DNA of 64,000 nucleotides from Atrina japonica (GCA_030159075.1 BROG01000042.1:558501-622500), one strand, 5' to 3'; positions 31,327-43,990 are shown, counted from the first letter of the stretch. A program made the numbers and translations. Notes: generated by a model from the letters alone, not told the origin.

Positions 31327-34300
31327 CTGAAAATAGAATTAATAAAATTGTCTCATTCTTACAGACTTTCCCAAAAATACATTTTTGTGGTAAGGCATTA
31401 AAGATTTGAATAAATGTGCGATTTTTTGTAATACAGATAGATAGTAAAATATTCCTGATGATATGTTCAAACAAACTACAGATAGACATATCTACTATTT
31501 TGAATAATTTGTAGTACAGTAAATACAAGACACAAGAGATGTCAAGTCATACATTACATTTTTGTTGATATTTCACTATTACAATGTGTTGAAACGTTAA
31601 CATTTAAACTTTGATAAATGTAGATAAGCCTCTGCTCCATCTGTCGGGGACTTAGCGGACCCATTACATTATAAGAATAAACTGAATTAGAAATTAAAAA
31701 GATATATACCAAGGTAGCGAAGGAATTTGATTAAGTTCATTGTAAATTTGGAATAGCGTTTATTTCACTGTATATACAAAAAGATAAAATAAAATTGCCA
31801 CCACCAATAAATCCAACCCAGTGCTATTATCATTGTTAATAATATTTCTTATCTTGCATTGTTCTGAACCTGTTAATAAATAATTGACATATCGCATTTC
31901 CGCGAAAGTAAGTCATTTTTTTACGTCACAATCCATTTCCAATGTTTGTCCGATGATTGACCGAGGTGTCGAGTATTATGACGTCATTAAGTTTAATAAT
32001 TGTCCTATCGCCAAATGTCTGAAACGTGGCTCTTCATGTGCGTTTTTGAAGTCGTTCGATTGTGACGTCATAATCACACATATGTTTGACGAGCCATTTG
32101 GTTGTGACATCATAATGGAACGGTTTGCCAAAAGGTGCCGTGTCGGGCATTTGGCGATAGGTCAATTGTTAGCGCATAAATGGAAAGGTCAATTAGTACG
32201 ACATTCTATGAACAAATCTAAACGAAAATAAATAACTTACATGTAGAGGCCAGAGAGCTACATTTATATCTCCATTTAAACCGAAACTGGTAAAAAATTC
32301 AGATAGCGCTCCAGTGGTAAATGACAGTACTGCTCTTTTACCCTATAAAGAAACATCAATTGTATATAATTATATACAGAAATCACAACAATGATACATT
32401 TTATTGCATTTGTGGTAGTAAAATATAAGATTTTATCAAGCAAATAAATTTATTTTTATTGTTTTTTTTAATGTGAAAAAATACTCCATGCAAAATCAAT
32501 GTAAACTGTTACTTTCACCCCGACGATCAAAATACTTCTCAAATTTTGGGACTACTTAATCTGGTTTAATGCATTTATTTAAATAGATTACACACTGTTA
32601 AATATTACTCATCTGCCTCACGCGATGAATTTAAAATGTTATTCATAAAAAATGGTAAATATATGCACTATATATTCATGAACTTTTACAAAACACATGT
32701 CTACAACTACATCTTGCTACGGATGTGTCTATATGATTGCTATCTAAATTGGAAATACACCTTACGGTTTTCACAATAACTGCATCTTCCCAAGTCAAGG
32801 TTTTCCAATCCACTCCGTTACTCACATACCTTGACCGATTTGGCCTGTATATTCCGCTAAAGTCAAATTTGACTGATTTTTCCAAACCAAAATTAGAACT
32901 TATAATAGAATATTATACCATGTTTTATACACCAAAATTTGCAGAATTATGTAATTAATCACAATATCATAACACATAAAATGCATGTGGAGTAAGAACT
33001 TTGCAATGATTTCACTTGCTGTTTAAAAAAATCTGGACAGTAAATGACTACTCCCTAAAATATAAGCATTATCATCTTTAAAGCCATATCTAGGGCAAGT
33101 TGGGGCTTTTTAGTAAAAATATTAAATCACAAAAAGGTATGCAACTGTAAAGCATGGTAGGCAAATAAAAACAAATGGATGCCATTTTTCCAAGTGGGAA
33201 CTACTTTCATATAAATGTATGAAGGACCATAACTGTAAAGATAACTTACTCAAGAACAAAATGCACCTGTAATATCTATTTCAACGTTTGGATATAATGC
33301 CATTAAAATTACAAACAAATAGTGCTAGGAATATTCTTTATAATAAATTCTGCTTACTTTATTAACAAGATGTAAAATATATATATATATCGCATGGCAT
33401 TTATACAAGTGAAAAAAGAAGGGTATTGGATAGCATTCAGGTCAAGTTTATGTTAGATATGCAGGTTATTCTGTGGTTTGTCATACCATTTTTAGAAAGA
33501 AATTGGGTATGGAGAATTTAATAAATGTATTTTTTTTAATTCTCCCCCTGAAAACGTGAGAAAATTAAGAAAATTAAAGTTTTTCAGATTTTTTGACAAA
33601 AGAGAATTAGATACAAGTCAAATGGATAGATTAGATTTTTTGCATGTACAAATAAATTCTTCTCAAATGTTTTGTTCAACACGTGTTCAAACTGCTTTAT
33701 GACCTGAGAGACTGAGAAAAAATTATACTGAAATGAAATAATGAATAAGAGACATAGAACCTATATAACTCATTATACGTTACTCGGGATAAGAAAGGGC
33801 TTCACAATATTTTTGTCAACAATGTAGTTTTATATGAAATACATAGTTAATATTAATATTGACTAAATACTTTTAGTAAGACTGTATTTCATATCTGGTA
33901 AAAAAGAAATAACGATTTGTCAGAAATGCAAAAAGTGACATTTTTATTGAATAGCCTATGTGGCATTCCATACAATTTAGTGATGGAAACAGAAAGTTTA
34001 AACTATTTATTTTAAATTTTCTATAGGCATATACAACTATCATTTAGGTAGTTAATCATCCCATGTTCACTGAAAATTAAAAATTATGGAGTTTTGAAAA
34101 ATAATTTTAAAATCATTTCTTGCTCATGCCGAGTCATGGCTGACACGAGGGATCGGTAAACTTGTTTGTTTTTATCATCAAATCTTGTTTGATTTTTGAT
34201 AGAATATCAAAATAAATAATTGCAAAGTAAATAGACAAGCATGTGTTTAGTATTCACTTTGAATATCCGACTTCTTCTGTAAATAGGGCTGTTTACGTCT

Positions 34301-37300
34301 CCGTGATCAAAGATCAGCTGAATATCAATCAACAGGAAGTTGCTGCTACAAAGTTATCCGTAACTAAAAGAAATAACGATGTTTTATGAACAGAATATTT
34401 CCCAAAATTTATTTGAAACTATTTTCAGTTTAAAAAATTTACATACCGACTGCAATTCCCAAGTATACAGAGCGATATATTATATATTCTGTAAATGCAG
34501 TCGCGTGCCCCGAATATTAACCGCTTTACTTTTCAGCGTAAGAATACATGAACGATTCAATAAAGACAGAATATCCTAAGTTTATTTCTTATATATTTAA
34601 TCTTAACAGCCATACATTAGGCCTACCACAAAACAAATAAAAATCACAGACAGAAATCGGAAACACGAGACTACATCTGTAGCACATTGTACAGCCTACA
34701 GGCCCATACCGCGATATATCTAGGTCATGTTATGACCAGAATCACAGACCACAGTCTGGCACAGACCTCGTAGTTACAACAGAAAAAAGAGAGTAAGGCC
34801 TAGTGCAACTTTGTCAAGCAGCTTTTGACAAACAAGTCGATTTGTTTGCCTTCACTGGATATACCTATCAGAAGTGGACTTGGGATTTTCGAGAGAATTA
34901 CACGATTTACACAACGATTATCCGTTGGCACAGGAACGTTTAAAGGTCGACCTTGAAGATCTTTCGGACAACCAAAAAGGTTGTTAAAGGAATTTGAGTG
35001 ACCAGAAAAAATACGTCGTACATTACAAGACGTTGGATAATATTCATCTTTGGGTTTGAAACTTGAAAAAGTATATCGACTTTTAAGCTTTGACGAAAAG
35101 CCTTAGGTGGAGCCTTACATTAAATTAAACACCGAACTTAGTCAGAAATGCAAAAATGATTTTGAGATTTTGATTGCTTCAAATTGATGAATAATAGCGT
35201 GTTTGGTAAAACACTCTCGAATATCCCAAGTTCACTTCTAAAATGTATCCTTTACCTTCCGGCGGATTTACGGGATCTTCCACCAATTCAAAATTTCTGT
35301 AAGGCAAAGGACGAGACCTGGCTTCTGAATATAACGCGTTGGCATCCCAATACATTATATATTTATTAGGAAGATTAGGATCATGTTCTTTTAAATAAGG
35401 ATCATTAGCCTTTGAATAATGATTGAGTACCATTGTGATACCACCATGTGTTCCTTTTTCGATGAAGAGGTGCTGATCCAAATCGGTTAAAAGTTCCAAC
35501 TCTATTTCCGTTGTCTTCAATCAAGCATCCCAACGGGTGCCGTATAATAATAACACGGATATAATTCGTAATGTCGCATACTCGTGGAACGAAAATTTTC
35601 AAAAACATCGGCTAGTAAAACCACATCGGTTTTCAAGTATAAATCGTGATAAACTTCCAAAGTTTTACAATTAAATTCTTTCCAAACTTTTTGCGAGTGT
35701 TCGTAATCCTCTTCCGTAACATGACTCTCGGATAAACTGCTATGAAACTTTTCTTTAGACGGTAAACTAGTCTCTTTAAATCTTTCAAACGAATCCATAT
35801 ATTCATACGGATGAATTCCCTTCTTTTCAACCAATTCAGACTTTTCACCAAATACTCGATCGGCGATATCAAAACTATCGTTAATTCTAGTCAATGCGTC
35901 TAATGTTCTACTCATGAATTGAAAACTATCTAGAAATTTAAGTTGGTCTAAACTAAACGAAACAAATTTTTCGAAATTAATGGAAATACAGTTTATTTTA
36001 CCCCTAACTTTTGCGACCTTTGAATGATTAGACGGAAATCGTTAAATTATGTATGATTACCGGAATTGGAGTAAGGTATTCATTAACTCTCAATTTTAAA
36101 TTGCATTTATTATGAGCCACACCGCGATATTTCCCCGTGATGTGACAATGATCACGCACTTTTGAGTGTTTATTTTTTTCTTCTTCATTAATTCGCAATT
36201 CTATATCTTCTCTACTTTTTTCAATTCATTTATTTATTTATTTATTTTCATCTTTTCATCTTCTTTTAGACGGCTTTTAGACTCAGTGGCATTATTTTTT
36301 CTAATTTTCCCAAAGTTGCTTTTCTTTGGTTCCATAATTTATAAATTTCATTTGATTTTTCGCCATTAAAATCTCCTTTTCAAATCTTACAAGTTTTCGT
36401 CGCCTCAAAATCAATTCTATCTCGTTCTCTCTTTTTGTGGGGAGCTTTGGCGGAAAATACCTTATTTATGTCTCTTCCTCTTTATATAGAGCTTGTGAAA
36501 ATTTAAACTCGGCATCTTTAACTCGGTAAATAACGGGATCTTCCGTTTTGTTTTGCTAAATTACTTGATAGCATAACCACAGATGTTATTTCCGATTTTT
36601 TTACAGACTTCTTTCTTTACAGGTTTGATGATACATTCAAAATCGGCGTAAATCACTCAGGGTACCTGCTACTTTTAATGATGATTTATAAATTTTAAAA
36701 TATTTTCGCCAATTTCGGGCATGACTGTTTCTATAGCGGATTCATTTACAGAATACAGATGTTGACAATGATCGCAAAGGAATTTTTTACCATTGCGTTT
36801 AGTTTCGGAGTGAAATAATGCCCACGTGCTCTTGATCCAACTATAAGCCATTTATCGCCATCCGTTATTAACATTAAGCTAATGCGCTTAATATCGTTTG
36901 GCTGTTCTGAAACGTGATATGGCACGATTTTATCTTCTTCCCAAACATAAACGTTGATGGCAATCTTATTTTGTATCTTGCCTTTTTAGAACTTGAGAAA
37001 CCGGTGTGGGAAAATTGATACCTTTCGTGTTAAGTTCATCCAAGTATTTATCATATTTGTAGACTCTTTGATGATCTCTCTTAATATCGTCGTAATGTAA
37101 TACACAAAGTATAGAATAAATTATTCATTTGTAATCTTTATTTGACGTTGATGATGGCCTTCTTATTTTTTAATTTAGGCGGTAAATCGATATACGAACT
37201 ACCTCTAAAAGATCTATTAGCACAATTAATGTATAACATTAAACAGCGATCTACTCTCCATCCAGATCCCGAAGTATCGACTATTTGCATAAAATCTAAC

Positions 37301-39813
37301 ATCTGATTTACTTTATCACGATAAGATTATTCTATGGTATGCTCCGATAAAACAGCTCTCTGTTTACTGTAAAAAGTCATATCAGTTGTTCTTTCTCCAT
37401 CCTTTTAAAATCTCGCCGTAACTGCTATTTGAAACTTTAAACCACCCGTTCTCTCAAACTCTTTTTCACCTTACTTAGTGATAATTTCCCCAAGGTATTT
37501 CAACATGACCTCCTGATATCTGAATATACTAACATCTTTCTTCACCGATTTCATTCAAAATAATATGGGTGTATACTACCTATCATTTCTGTTTTAATAC
37601 GAGTCGTCACGTTATATAAAAATCTATATATGGCATGCGAGTTTGAACGGTATGAAAAAAATCGACAAGTAAATTATCGCCTGTCGGGTTTTGGTCGTTG
37701 TACGCCGTCTGCCAGGGTGACAGTATTCCCAGACAATGCTAATTACGTGTCTAATGCACACCGGGGTAACGCTGTGTGCAAATATTCTTCTTCTTCATCA
37801 CACATCGATCTCTTGTATGAAAACGAAATTGTAGCATGTCATGTTCTTCCAAGATGGCGCGGTCAGCAGCTGTGGAACATGAGCGGGAAATAAAAATATC
37901 TCATTAAATTCAAATATTTAGTTAAAAAGATGGCCCACTTGCCCTTAGTAAAAAACCTGAGTAACAATATATGAGTATTATATTACGAAAAGTTTGTCTT
38001 TTAAAGCTGTGCATTTTTTGAAAATTTTAATTCATTTTTTCAAATAAATTCGAAGCAAACACTATTTCTAACAGTACTAACAAGTCGAACACAAAACAGG
38101 CTGCAAGTCTGTATAAAGTTTTAACAGTATGCCAAATTTCAATGTTGGCTTTTTCATACCTAAGGAATAATTACTTTGTGAATCTTTAACCGAAATTTGA
38201 CTTTAGCGGAACCTTAATTCGCGGCTTCGATTTCCATTGGCTTCAGGAAACGTTTCTTGAGTCAATCAGAACACGTATAACAATCGATCATGCATCGATT
38301 ACATAATAGAGGGGAAGTATGTAGGCACAGAATAATGGTGACGTGCAGGCTATGCCCCGATTCTTTTCATTTACTAAAGTCAGGGGTCAGTATTTGGTCA
38401 ATCTAAGTGAAATTTTAGCTCGGTGGTAGATGTTGCCACCAATTACCGCCAAATATGAGATGTAATCTGTCATAGTGTTTGAAGAACGACTTGGATCAGA
38501 AGTCCTTCACTTGGGAAGATGCGATAACTGCGGTGCTACTAATCTCACAATCGTTTTATTACCTTCAATAGCCCCTCGTCATATATGTTTAAACCTTGGT
38601 AACTGTATGCAAATCCATTTGCTAGAACACGGTCAAACCAGCCTTTCAGTATTGCTGGAACTGAAAACCAATACATAGGGAACTGGAAAATGATTAAATC
38701 TGCTCGTTTGACTTTCTCCATTTCTTTTTGTATATCTTCTCTAAGTGTATCATTGGAAACTGCCTTGATCTGTTCTTCTGTGTACTTACAATGATCGTCA
38801 TCACAACCTACAATTCATTCATCAAGTTTGTGTCTTTTAAATATGTATAATGATGACGCAACTATTTTCAATATAGAAAATTTACATTACTAGTAAAGAT
38901 TAATTATGTCTTTAACAAGTATATTGAAGAATATTCGAAATAGATATAACTGAACGTATAGCAAGCATGAGTTGGCTGTTCTTTTATTTGATCGGTAGGG
39001 AAATTTGTTTTAATATTTTCAAAATAATTACTCACGATATGTCAGTAGGTCATGGTCGTTTTTCCTGATTTGACTTGCTGATTACATTGTCTATGGGTAA
39101 CTAGATTCTTAAATCAACGAAAGTTTCAGTATACCGGTCAACATTAATCATAACATTCTATTTTATATTAGAAATCTACAAAACACTGCTAAAAATGATG
39201 GGGATGAATGTAATGATAGTATCCGTGTTTAGTAGTGAGTACATATCATACTAAATACGGAGCGTTGCCACACAGACCTCGAAGGAACCAAATGTATCAA
39301 CGTACCAATGAGGTCTGGCATCTCTCTTAGATGGTTTAGAATCCTTAACCTTTCCTTATTTGGTATATATTCATATTGCGTGTTGTATTTATACAGAGAT
39401 TCGAAAATTTTACGTAAAATGTGTTGTTAATAATTTAAGTACTTGAAATGATTGATTTCGCGAGTTTGCATCTATTTTATGGATCCGATATATCTGTATA
39501 TCGATGTTTGTTTGGGGTTTTTTTTTTTTGGCGTTTTATATTTTTATAATACCCGTAAACCTCATCGTATATTATGAAAAATATCTTGGGGATACAAAAT
39601 AATCTATGATTCACCATTGAGATATAATATACTAAACATACCTGTAAAATCGGCGTAAGTGGCTGTTGGTTCAAAATGTTGTCCATACAAATCCGATATT
39701 TCAACTGTGTAACCTTTACTGTCCAGTGTTGTTTGTGTCACATTTCTCAATGCTGCATTGAATGATTCGGAATCTTGGTGGGCATATACGATTAAAATAT
39801 TTTTTCTAGCCAT
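31048..39813 (-). CDS. NQO: NAD(P)H:quinone oxidoreductase (NQO1/NQO2 family), four exons
   Basis: Exons: 39813-39642, 38807-38563, 32342-32241, 31326-31048. All junctions are GT-AG and phases fit (1, 0, 0), giving 265 codons. It is a cytosolic FAD flavoprotein with a flavodoxin-like fold that reduces quinones by two electrons with NAD(P)H. Evidence: the I-L-I-V-Y-A-H-Q-D start of the first strand, F-x-F-P-M-Y-W-F-x-V-P-A-I-L-K-G-W-F-D-R-V (about residues 98-118), F-A-Y-S-Y (Tyr125, Tyr127), L-S-F-T-T-G, and G-L-N-G-D-I-N-V at 160-167. The C-terminal exon carries the NQO1-type extension (265 against about 274 in human NQO1 and 231 in NQO2). The His161 position of NQO1 is Asn162 here, as in NQO2. 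Start chosen at M-A-R-K (39813). Two upstream in-frame Met codons exist. Intron 2 (6.2 kb) contains a polymerase remnant. PolyA signal about 160 nt after the stop. Confidence 0.88.
31890..32215. repeat. Inverted-repeat element with CRE-type sites in intron 3
   Basis: Arms 'gtcctatcgccaaatg' (about 32002) and 'catttggcgataggtcaatt' (about 32149) are inverted. Several tgacgtca or tgacatca words lie between (31979, 32063, 32105). A 115-codon plus-strand frame across it is probably chance. MITE-like, only about 25 bp from NQO exon 3. Confidence 0.5.
32241..32342 (-). CDS. NQO: NQO exon 3
   Basis: 102 nt, 34 codons, acceptor AG at 32344-32343 and donor gtaagt from 32240. Contains A-V-L-S-F-T-T-G and N-G-D-I-N-V-A-L-W-P. 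Matches the 102-nt length expected for the penultimate exon of the family. Confidence 0.88.
32343..34860. other. Intron 2 of NQO, distal part
   Basis: AT-rich. At 32765-32885 lies one arm of an inverted repeat whose partner is at 38195-38530. A short (TA)n occurs at about 33378-33390. No exon is supported in between. Confidence 0.4.
34860..35240 (+). pseudogene. Type B DNA polymerase fragment, middle part, plus orientation
   Basis: Coding pieces in shifting frames: E-V-D-L-G-F-S-R-E-L-H-D-L-H from about 34868, K-K-Y-V-V-H-Y-K-T-L near 35004, Y-I-K-L-N-T-E-L near 35118, and L-M-N-N-S-V-F-G-K-T ending about 35217. This is the palm region order of protein-primed PolB. At least three frame breaks and two stops. 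It faces, head to head, the minus-strand piece that ends at the same polymerase position. Confidence 0.75.
35219..37560 (-). pseudogene. Type B DNA polymerase remnant, N-terminal two thirds, minus orientation
   Basis: From about 37400 downwards (minus): a G-S-G-W-R-V-D-R and R-G-S-S-Y-I-D-L-P-P-K-L segment (37300-37150), decayed sequence with an A-D-F-E-type exonuclease start near 36640, V-R-D-H-C-H-I-T-G-K-Y-R-G near 36150, F-L-D-S-F-Q-F-M near 35930, an open frame 35915-35517 (H-P-Y-E-Y-M-D-S-F-E-R-F; L-K-T-D-V-V-L-L-A-D-V-F), and 35520-35179 (Y-W-D-A-N-A-L-Y, the motif A aspartate). Heavily mutated in its 5' part, better preserved in its 3' part. It belongs to the protein-primed PolB of Polinton-like elements and sits inside NQO intron 2 on the same strand. 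Confidence 0.75.
37561..38562. other. Intron 2 of NQO, proximal part
   Basis: No exon. Holds the second arm of the intron's inverted repeat: gaaatttgactttagcgga near 38195 and the cacttgggaagatgc word near 38508, in opposite orientation to 32765-32885. Confidence 0.4.
38563..38807 (-). CDS. NQO: NQO exon 2
   Basis: 245 nt. Acceptor AG at 38809-38808, donor gtaat from 38562. Begins with two bases completing a Gly codon, then C-D-D-D-H-C-K-Y-T-E-E-Q. Contains the K-G-W-F-D-R-V flavin/dimer helix and A-Y-S-Y. Confidence 0.88.
39642..39813 (-). CDS. NQO: NQO exon 1 (first coding)
   Basis: Starts M-A-R-K-N-I-L-I-V-Y-A-H-Q-D. Ends in phase 1 after Y-A-D-F-T with donor gtatgt (39641-39636). A 5' UTR exon could lie further upstream. 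Confidence 0.85.
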
Positions 39814-40090
39814 TGTCATAACATGCAACTAATACATTCACCCTGCGAATGATAAAAATATGTGAATTCAATTTATACTTGAATAAGACAATGCAGGAAT
39901 AAGTATAATAATAATATCTATGCGTGGTTTTATTGGTCAGCGCTCAACGGCATAATTTAAGTCAATGATGACTAACAATTATGATACGATTAGACACGGT
40001 TTGGGAGTGTAGAAAATAAATGGTAAACGTCTCTCCCCATCCTTGAAAATAAAAACAATCGGATACAATCAATCTAATCCGTATGACATA

Positions 40091-40490
40091 CATTTTATCC
40101 ATAGAAAACAATTTCTCCAAAACAAATTAACACTCTAAAACAATAGCGAGAAGCAGTACAGTCATGTCATTAGCCACGATGAACTGACTGCAAAGTTCAA
40201 CCCGCCTTATCTCTGCACAACAAATAAATGTCCAAGAAATAGAACAACCATGCAGGAGCGACCCAGAACGCGTCTACCTGTACCCGTCATATATATTTAT
40301 ATTAAAATGTTGAACAGCGAAGACCGAGCGTTATGCAAAGTTTTGTGGTTGTAATTTTACTTTAGATTCACCTCTATTTATTTTGATCAAACAGGTAATC
40401 ATAGGTTGGTCATCAAACCCACGATTGTCAGTACACTAGGTGTTAAAGTGTTAATTTGCTTTGGAGAAATTGTTTTCTGTGGATAAAATG
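40091..40490. mobile_element. 400-bp MITE upstream of NQO
   Basis: Inverted ends of about 44 bp with two mismatches, beginning CATTTTATCCATAGAAAAC on the left and CATTTTATCCACAGAAAAC on the right strand, each flanked by TA (40089-40090, 40491-40492). Non-coding, Tc1/mariner-type by target choice. Confidence 0.75.
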
Positions 40491-40659
40491 TAAGATTCCC
40501 AAAGTCATTGTAACACTTAACAATTCAAAAATTCAAAACACTTTGGAAATTTAGATTATTGAAATAAAATCAAAAGAATATCAAATATCTATAATTTTTT
40601 TTACCGAAAACCTAAGATATCAAATATCTAATACCGTTTTGGAATTTAATATTTTAAGA

Positions 40660-41000
40660 GTCAAATCCAAATGAGGAACGAATCCTCGTCACAACTGGTA
40701 CAGACGTCTGAAAAAGCGCCATCGAACAGGCAACTCAACAGATATCGCAGACAAGACTATTAGACAGAACGTAAAATTTGCGGAATGTTGACATCAAACG
40801 CGGTTTTCGATTTCCCTGTGTCAATAATTTATCAGTGAGTAGTTAACCTATGTGTATGAAATGTTCATATGCTGAACATGCCCTGGCATATCGGACCATT
40901 TGTGGAATATAAACTCCATATGTAGGCGATTATGGGATAATACTACTTAAATGTGGACAATTTCCGATGGGAAGATAAGGTTCATATTTAAATTCATTTC
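40660..41000 (-). pseudogene. Penelope-like element fragment (RT C-terminal part)
   Basis: Nearly the same as 45740-46020: the minus strand codes for a decayed R-Y-A-R-A-C-S-type region and the R-K-F-Y-G-R-type thumb sequence, with several breaks. One of at least five such pieces in the window. Confidence 0.6.
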
Positions 41001-43340
41001 GTATGTCCACTTTCTGAAATCAGTCATTGATTTGATGATGTATCGAATCGATATTTACAGGTTCAATTATTTGAAAATTGATATGAACCGACTGCAATTT
41101 AATGAAGATGTCCAGATGTAATATAGATATTATTAACAATACCAAAGTTACAGTATTAGAAAATAGGTCAAAACAAAACAAATGTTCAAGTCGATTGTTT
41201 CTGTCAATAACTCAATAAGAATTCATCAGCTGAGTTCGAATATGATATAAACGTATACATCTGAAAGAAAATGGTATCATACAAGGTCAAATTATAACTC
41301 TAAATGTATTGCCAAATTCGTCTAAGAAGTACCCAATGTAAAAATAAGTATCTTTGCTTTTGAGAAGTTTATAATATTAGAGTATGCATTAACTCATTTT
41401 ACCATTGTTCTACAATGGTTATGTGAACTAAAGTAAAGACGATAAATATGTTTAGCTACTTATTTCGAGGTCTTAACGTCAAGTACCATGTATATGCATC
41501 CGATATCCAATTATATCTACAAATTACAAAAACAAACTAAACATCAAAGTACTGAAAGTAATGATACGAGTTGATGGCAATCGTAAGTTTTAATGAGGTA
41601 TAATACACTCAGTATACTGAATACTTTTTAATTCGGTAAAATTATGTTTTACTAAAAAGTAATAAAAGTAATCAAAAATTGGGTCAGACATTTGGCCTAA
41701 CGTTAGTACTAATGGTTTATTTATTATGCAACAAACTACATAGATCAGCGATATGATTATAAAATGTTGTGCTTATAAACACTGTTTCATCGATATTAAG
41801 TTAATGCGACAGGGCAATATCAGTAGCCTTAAATCTATAGGTCAATACGTGTACATGTAAAACATTTTCCCAACTTCAAAGACTGCCGCGAGTTTCTCAT
41901 CAGTTAAGATCACGTGAATGAGGAATGACGCAACTTCTATACACAGCCAACTTCACAGGTAGATCTTACCAATACACAGTAAGGGAAGCTTGACCAATCT
42001 CATTTGCATATTAATTATGCGCAAGAATTGTTAACTGTCTAGTCTATCGCTTTTAATGTCAATTCTATCACAAGAGTATAATGGTAAAAAACTAATTGAA
42101 AATTAACATTCTAAAACAAATCTATAATATCTTAAAATTCATAAAGGACGCCGAACTGACCTTTAATAGCATATATTCCATACTCCAAATGTGCTTTGAC
42201 TTGTTCCCAATAAACAACTTAGCATAACATAACTGCGTTTATGTTCCATCAACTCGTAATAATTTTGTAGTGACTGGATCAGATAGCAAAATTTGACAAA
42301 CACTCGTTGATCATTGGGGCATCATATACAACAACATATGATTATACAACCTTGGTACGATTAATTTTCTAAAATGACCGTTTTTAATCACATGTGTATT
42401 ACTTTAATAAAATATTCAACAAACGGAATTAATACAACCGACTTCTATATACAGAAATTATAGAGTAGATATGGAGGATTTGAATTTGTAATATACTACA
42501 AGTAATTCAGATTTACAAAATCGGTATATGTATGCTTAAAACCTCAACTACCATTTTATAAAATATCGGATGTTAAAAGTAGGCTACCGAAATGAAATAT
42601 CATAAACCTAAATCATGATATTTCTAGAATCATATAAAAATATGAAAATTCAAGATTATGTTTCTCCAAAGGATTATCAAAATTTTTATATAAATAAATA
42701 TAACATACCTGCAATGTTATGACTATAATAAAGTGTCTGTATACACTCAATGCCCATGAATTGCAAGCAGTTACCAGTCAAAATTATTCTTAAATGGAAA
42801 TCTCTTCTTTCACAAATTTCCCATCGGTCAACTGATAGTAACCGGGAAGTACCTGGTCGTCGTCGGAAAGTTATGAATTTTGAATTATGCCCCTGGACTA
42901 AAATGACTGCCTGCTTGATCTAACCCTTGGTAATTACATAAATCTGTTTATTGTGGGCTTACTACCGTTTTTCCTTATGTCCAAAAGCGGGTTAAGAGTT
43001 CACATTTATTGCCCATGCTCGGCACTGAACTCGAAACTGAAAGTTATCCCCTGGAATTAGGAATAAACGTATTGGTGATTATGTCAGTTCACAGTTTGGT
43101 ATTTTAATTGAGACACAAGCAGGATAGTGTACATTGGATGATATATTATCTGAAATCTTAAAATGTACATAGAAAAATTCTTCTGTGCAATTATAGATTT
43201 ATCTAGGGCGTTCAAAGTGTGATGCGTGAGGTTATGCCACAGATTATTGCTATAAATCGGGAAATATTTAACATTATTTGGAACACAGACAGGGTATCAA
43301 ATTACGTTTAAAGATTGAAATATGACTTCTATGTTTTCCC
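41001..43340. other. AT-rich stretch without genes
   Basis: About 41210-41300 holds a copy of the dispersed 'tcatcagctgagttcgaata' repeat (also at 53800 and 59110). Otherwise nothing supported. Confidence 0.35.
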
Positions 43341-43389
43341 ATGAATTATTCATCAAAGTCAAGATTATTATTACGTAATGAAGTTAGTT

Positions 43390-43990
43390 GGGTAAGAAGT
43401 ATTACACTTCTATATAAAAAATCTCAGATACCTAAGTATAAATCAATAGAATGTCCAGGACATAGATATAAATCCGGTAAAAACGGTCAAACACGGACCT
43501 CAGTTACAAAAGTTGAAATCAATAGAATGCCCAGAACATAGATACAAATCCGGTAAAAACGGACAAACACGAACCTCAGATACCAAAGTATAAATCAATA
43601 GAATGTCCAGGACATAGATACAAATCCGGTAAAAATAGACAAACACGGACCTCTGGATACCAAGAGGTGGGATCAGGTGCCATGGAGGAGTAAGCATCCC
43701 CTGTCGACCGGTCACAACTGCCGCGAATCCTCGTCACAATTGGTACAGATGTCTCAACAACCGCCAATGAAAAGGCAACTCAACATTTCACTTAGTGAAA
43801 GAGTAATCGCAAACAAGACTTTTACCGTAAAATTTGCGGAACGTAGACATTAAACGCGATATCCCTGTGTCAATAATTTGCCAGTGAGTAGTTTACCTCT
43901 GTATATGAATCTTGTTGTACACGCCCTGGCATATCGGATCATTTGTGAAATATAAACTCCATATGCGGGTGACTGAGGGATATATAAATT
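43390..43990 (-). pseudogene. Penelope-like element 3' end with three tail copies
   Basis: The 3' tail (word gaatgtccaggacatagata) occurs three times in tandem with a period of about 76 bp (about 43449, 43525, 43600), then the 'gccatggaggagtaagcatc' segment and a decayed RT thumb fragment up to 43990. Confidence 0.65.

Noticed and set aside
31884..32231. 115-codon plus-strand gene in NQO intron 3
   Set aside because: Overlies an inverted-repeat element and has no domain or codon pattern. Kept only as a repeat.
32676..32885. An extra NQO exon containing T-W-E-D-A
   Set aside because: Exons 2 and 3 already join in phase with family-typical length. The segment is one arm of an inverted repeat also found at 38.5 kb.
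36166..36369. Phe/Ile-rich plus-strand membrane protein
   Set aside because: T-rich strand opposite the decayed polymerase; composition artefact.
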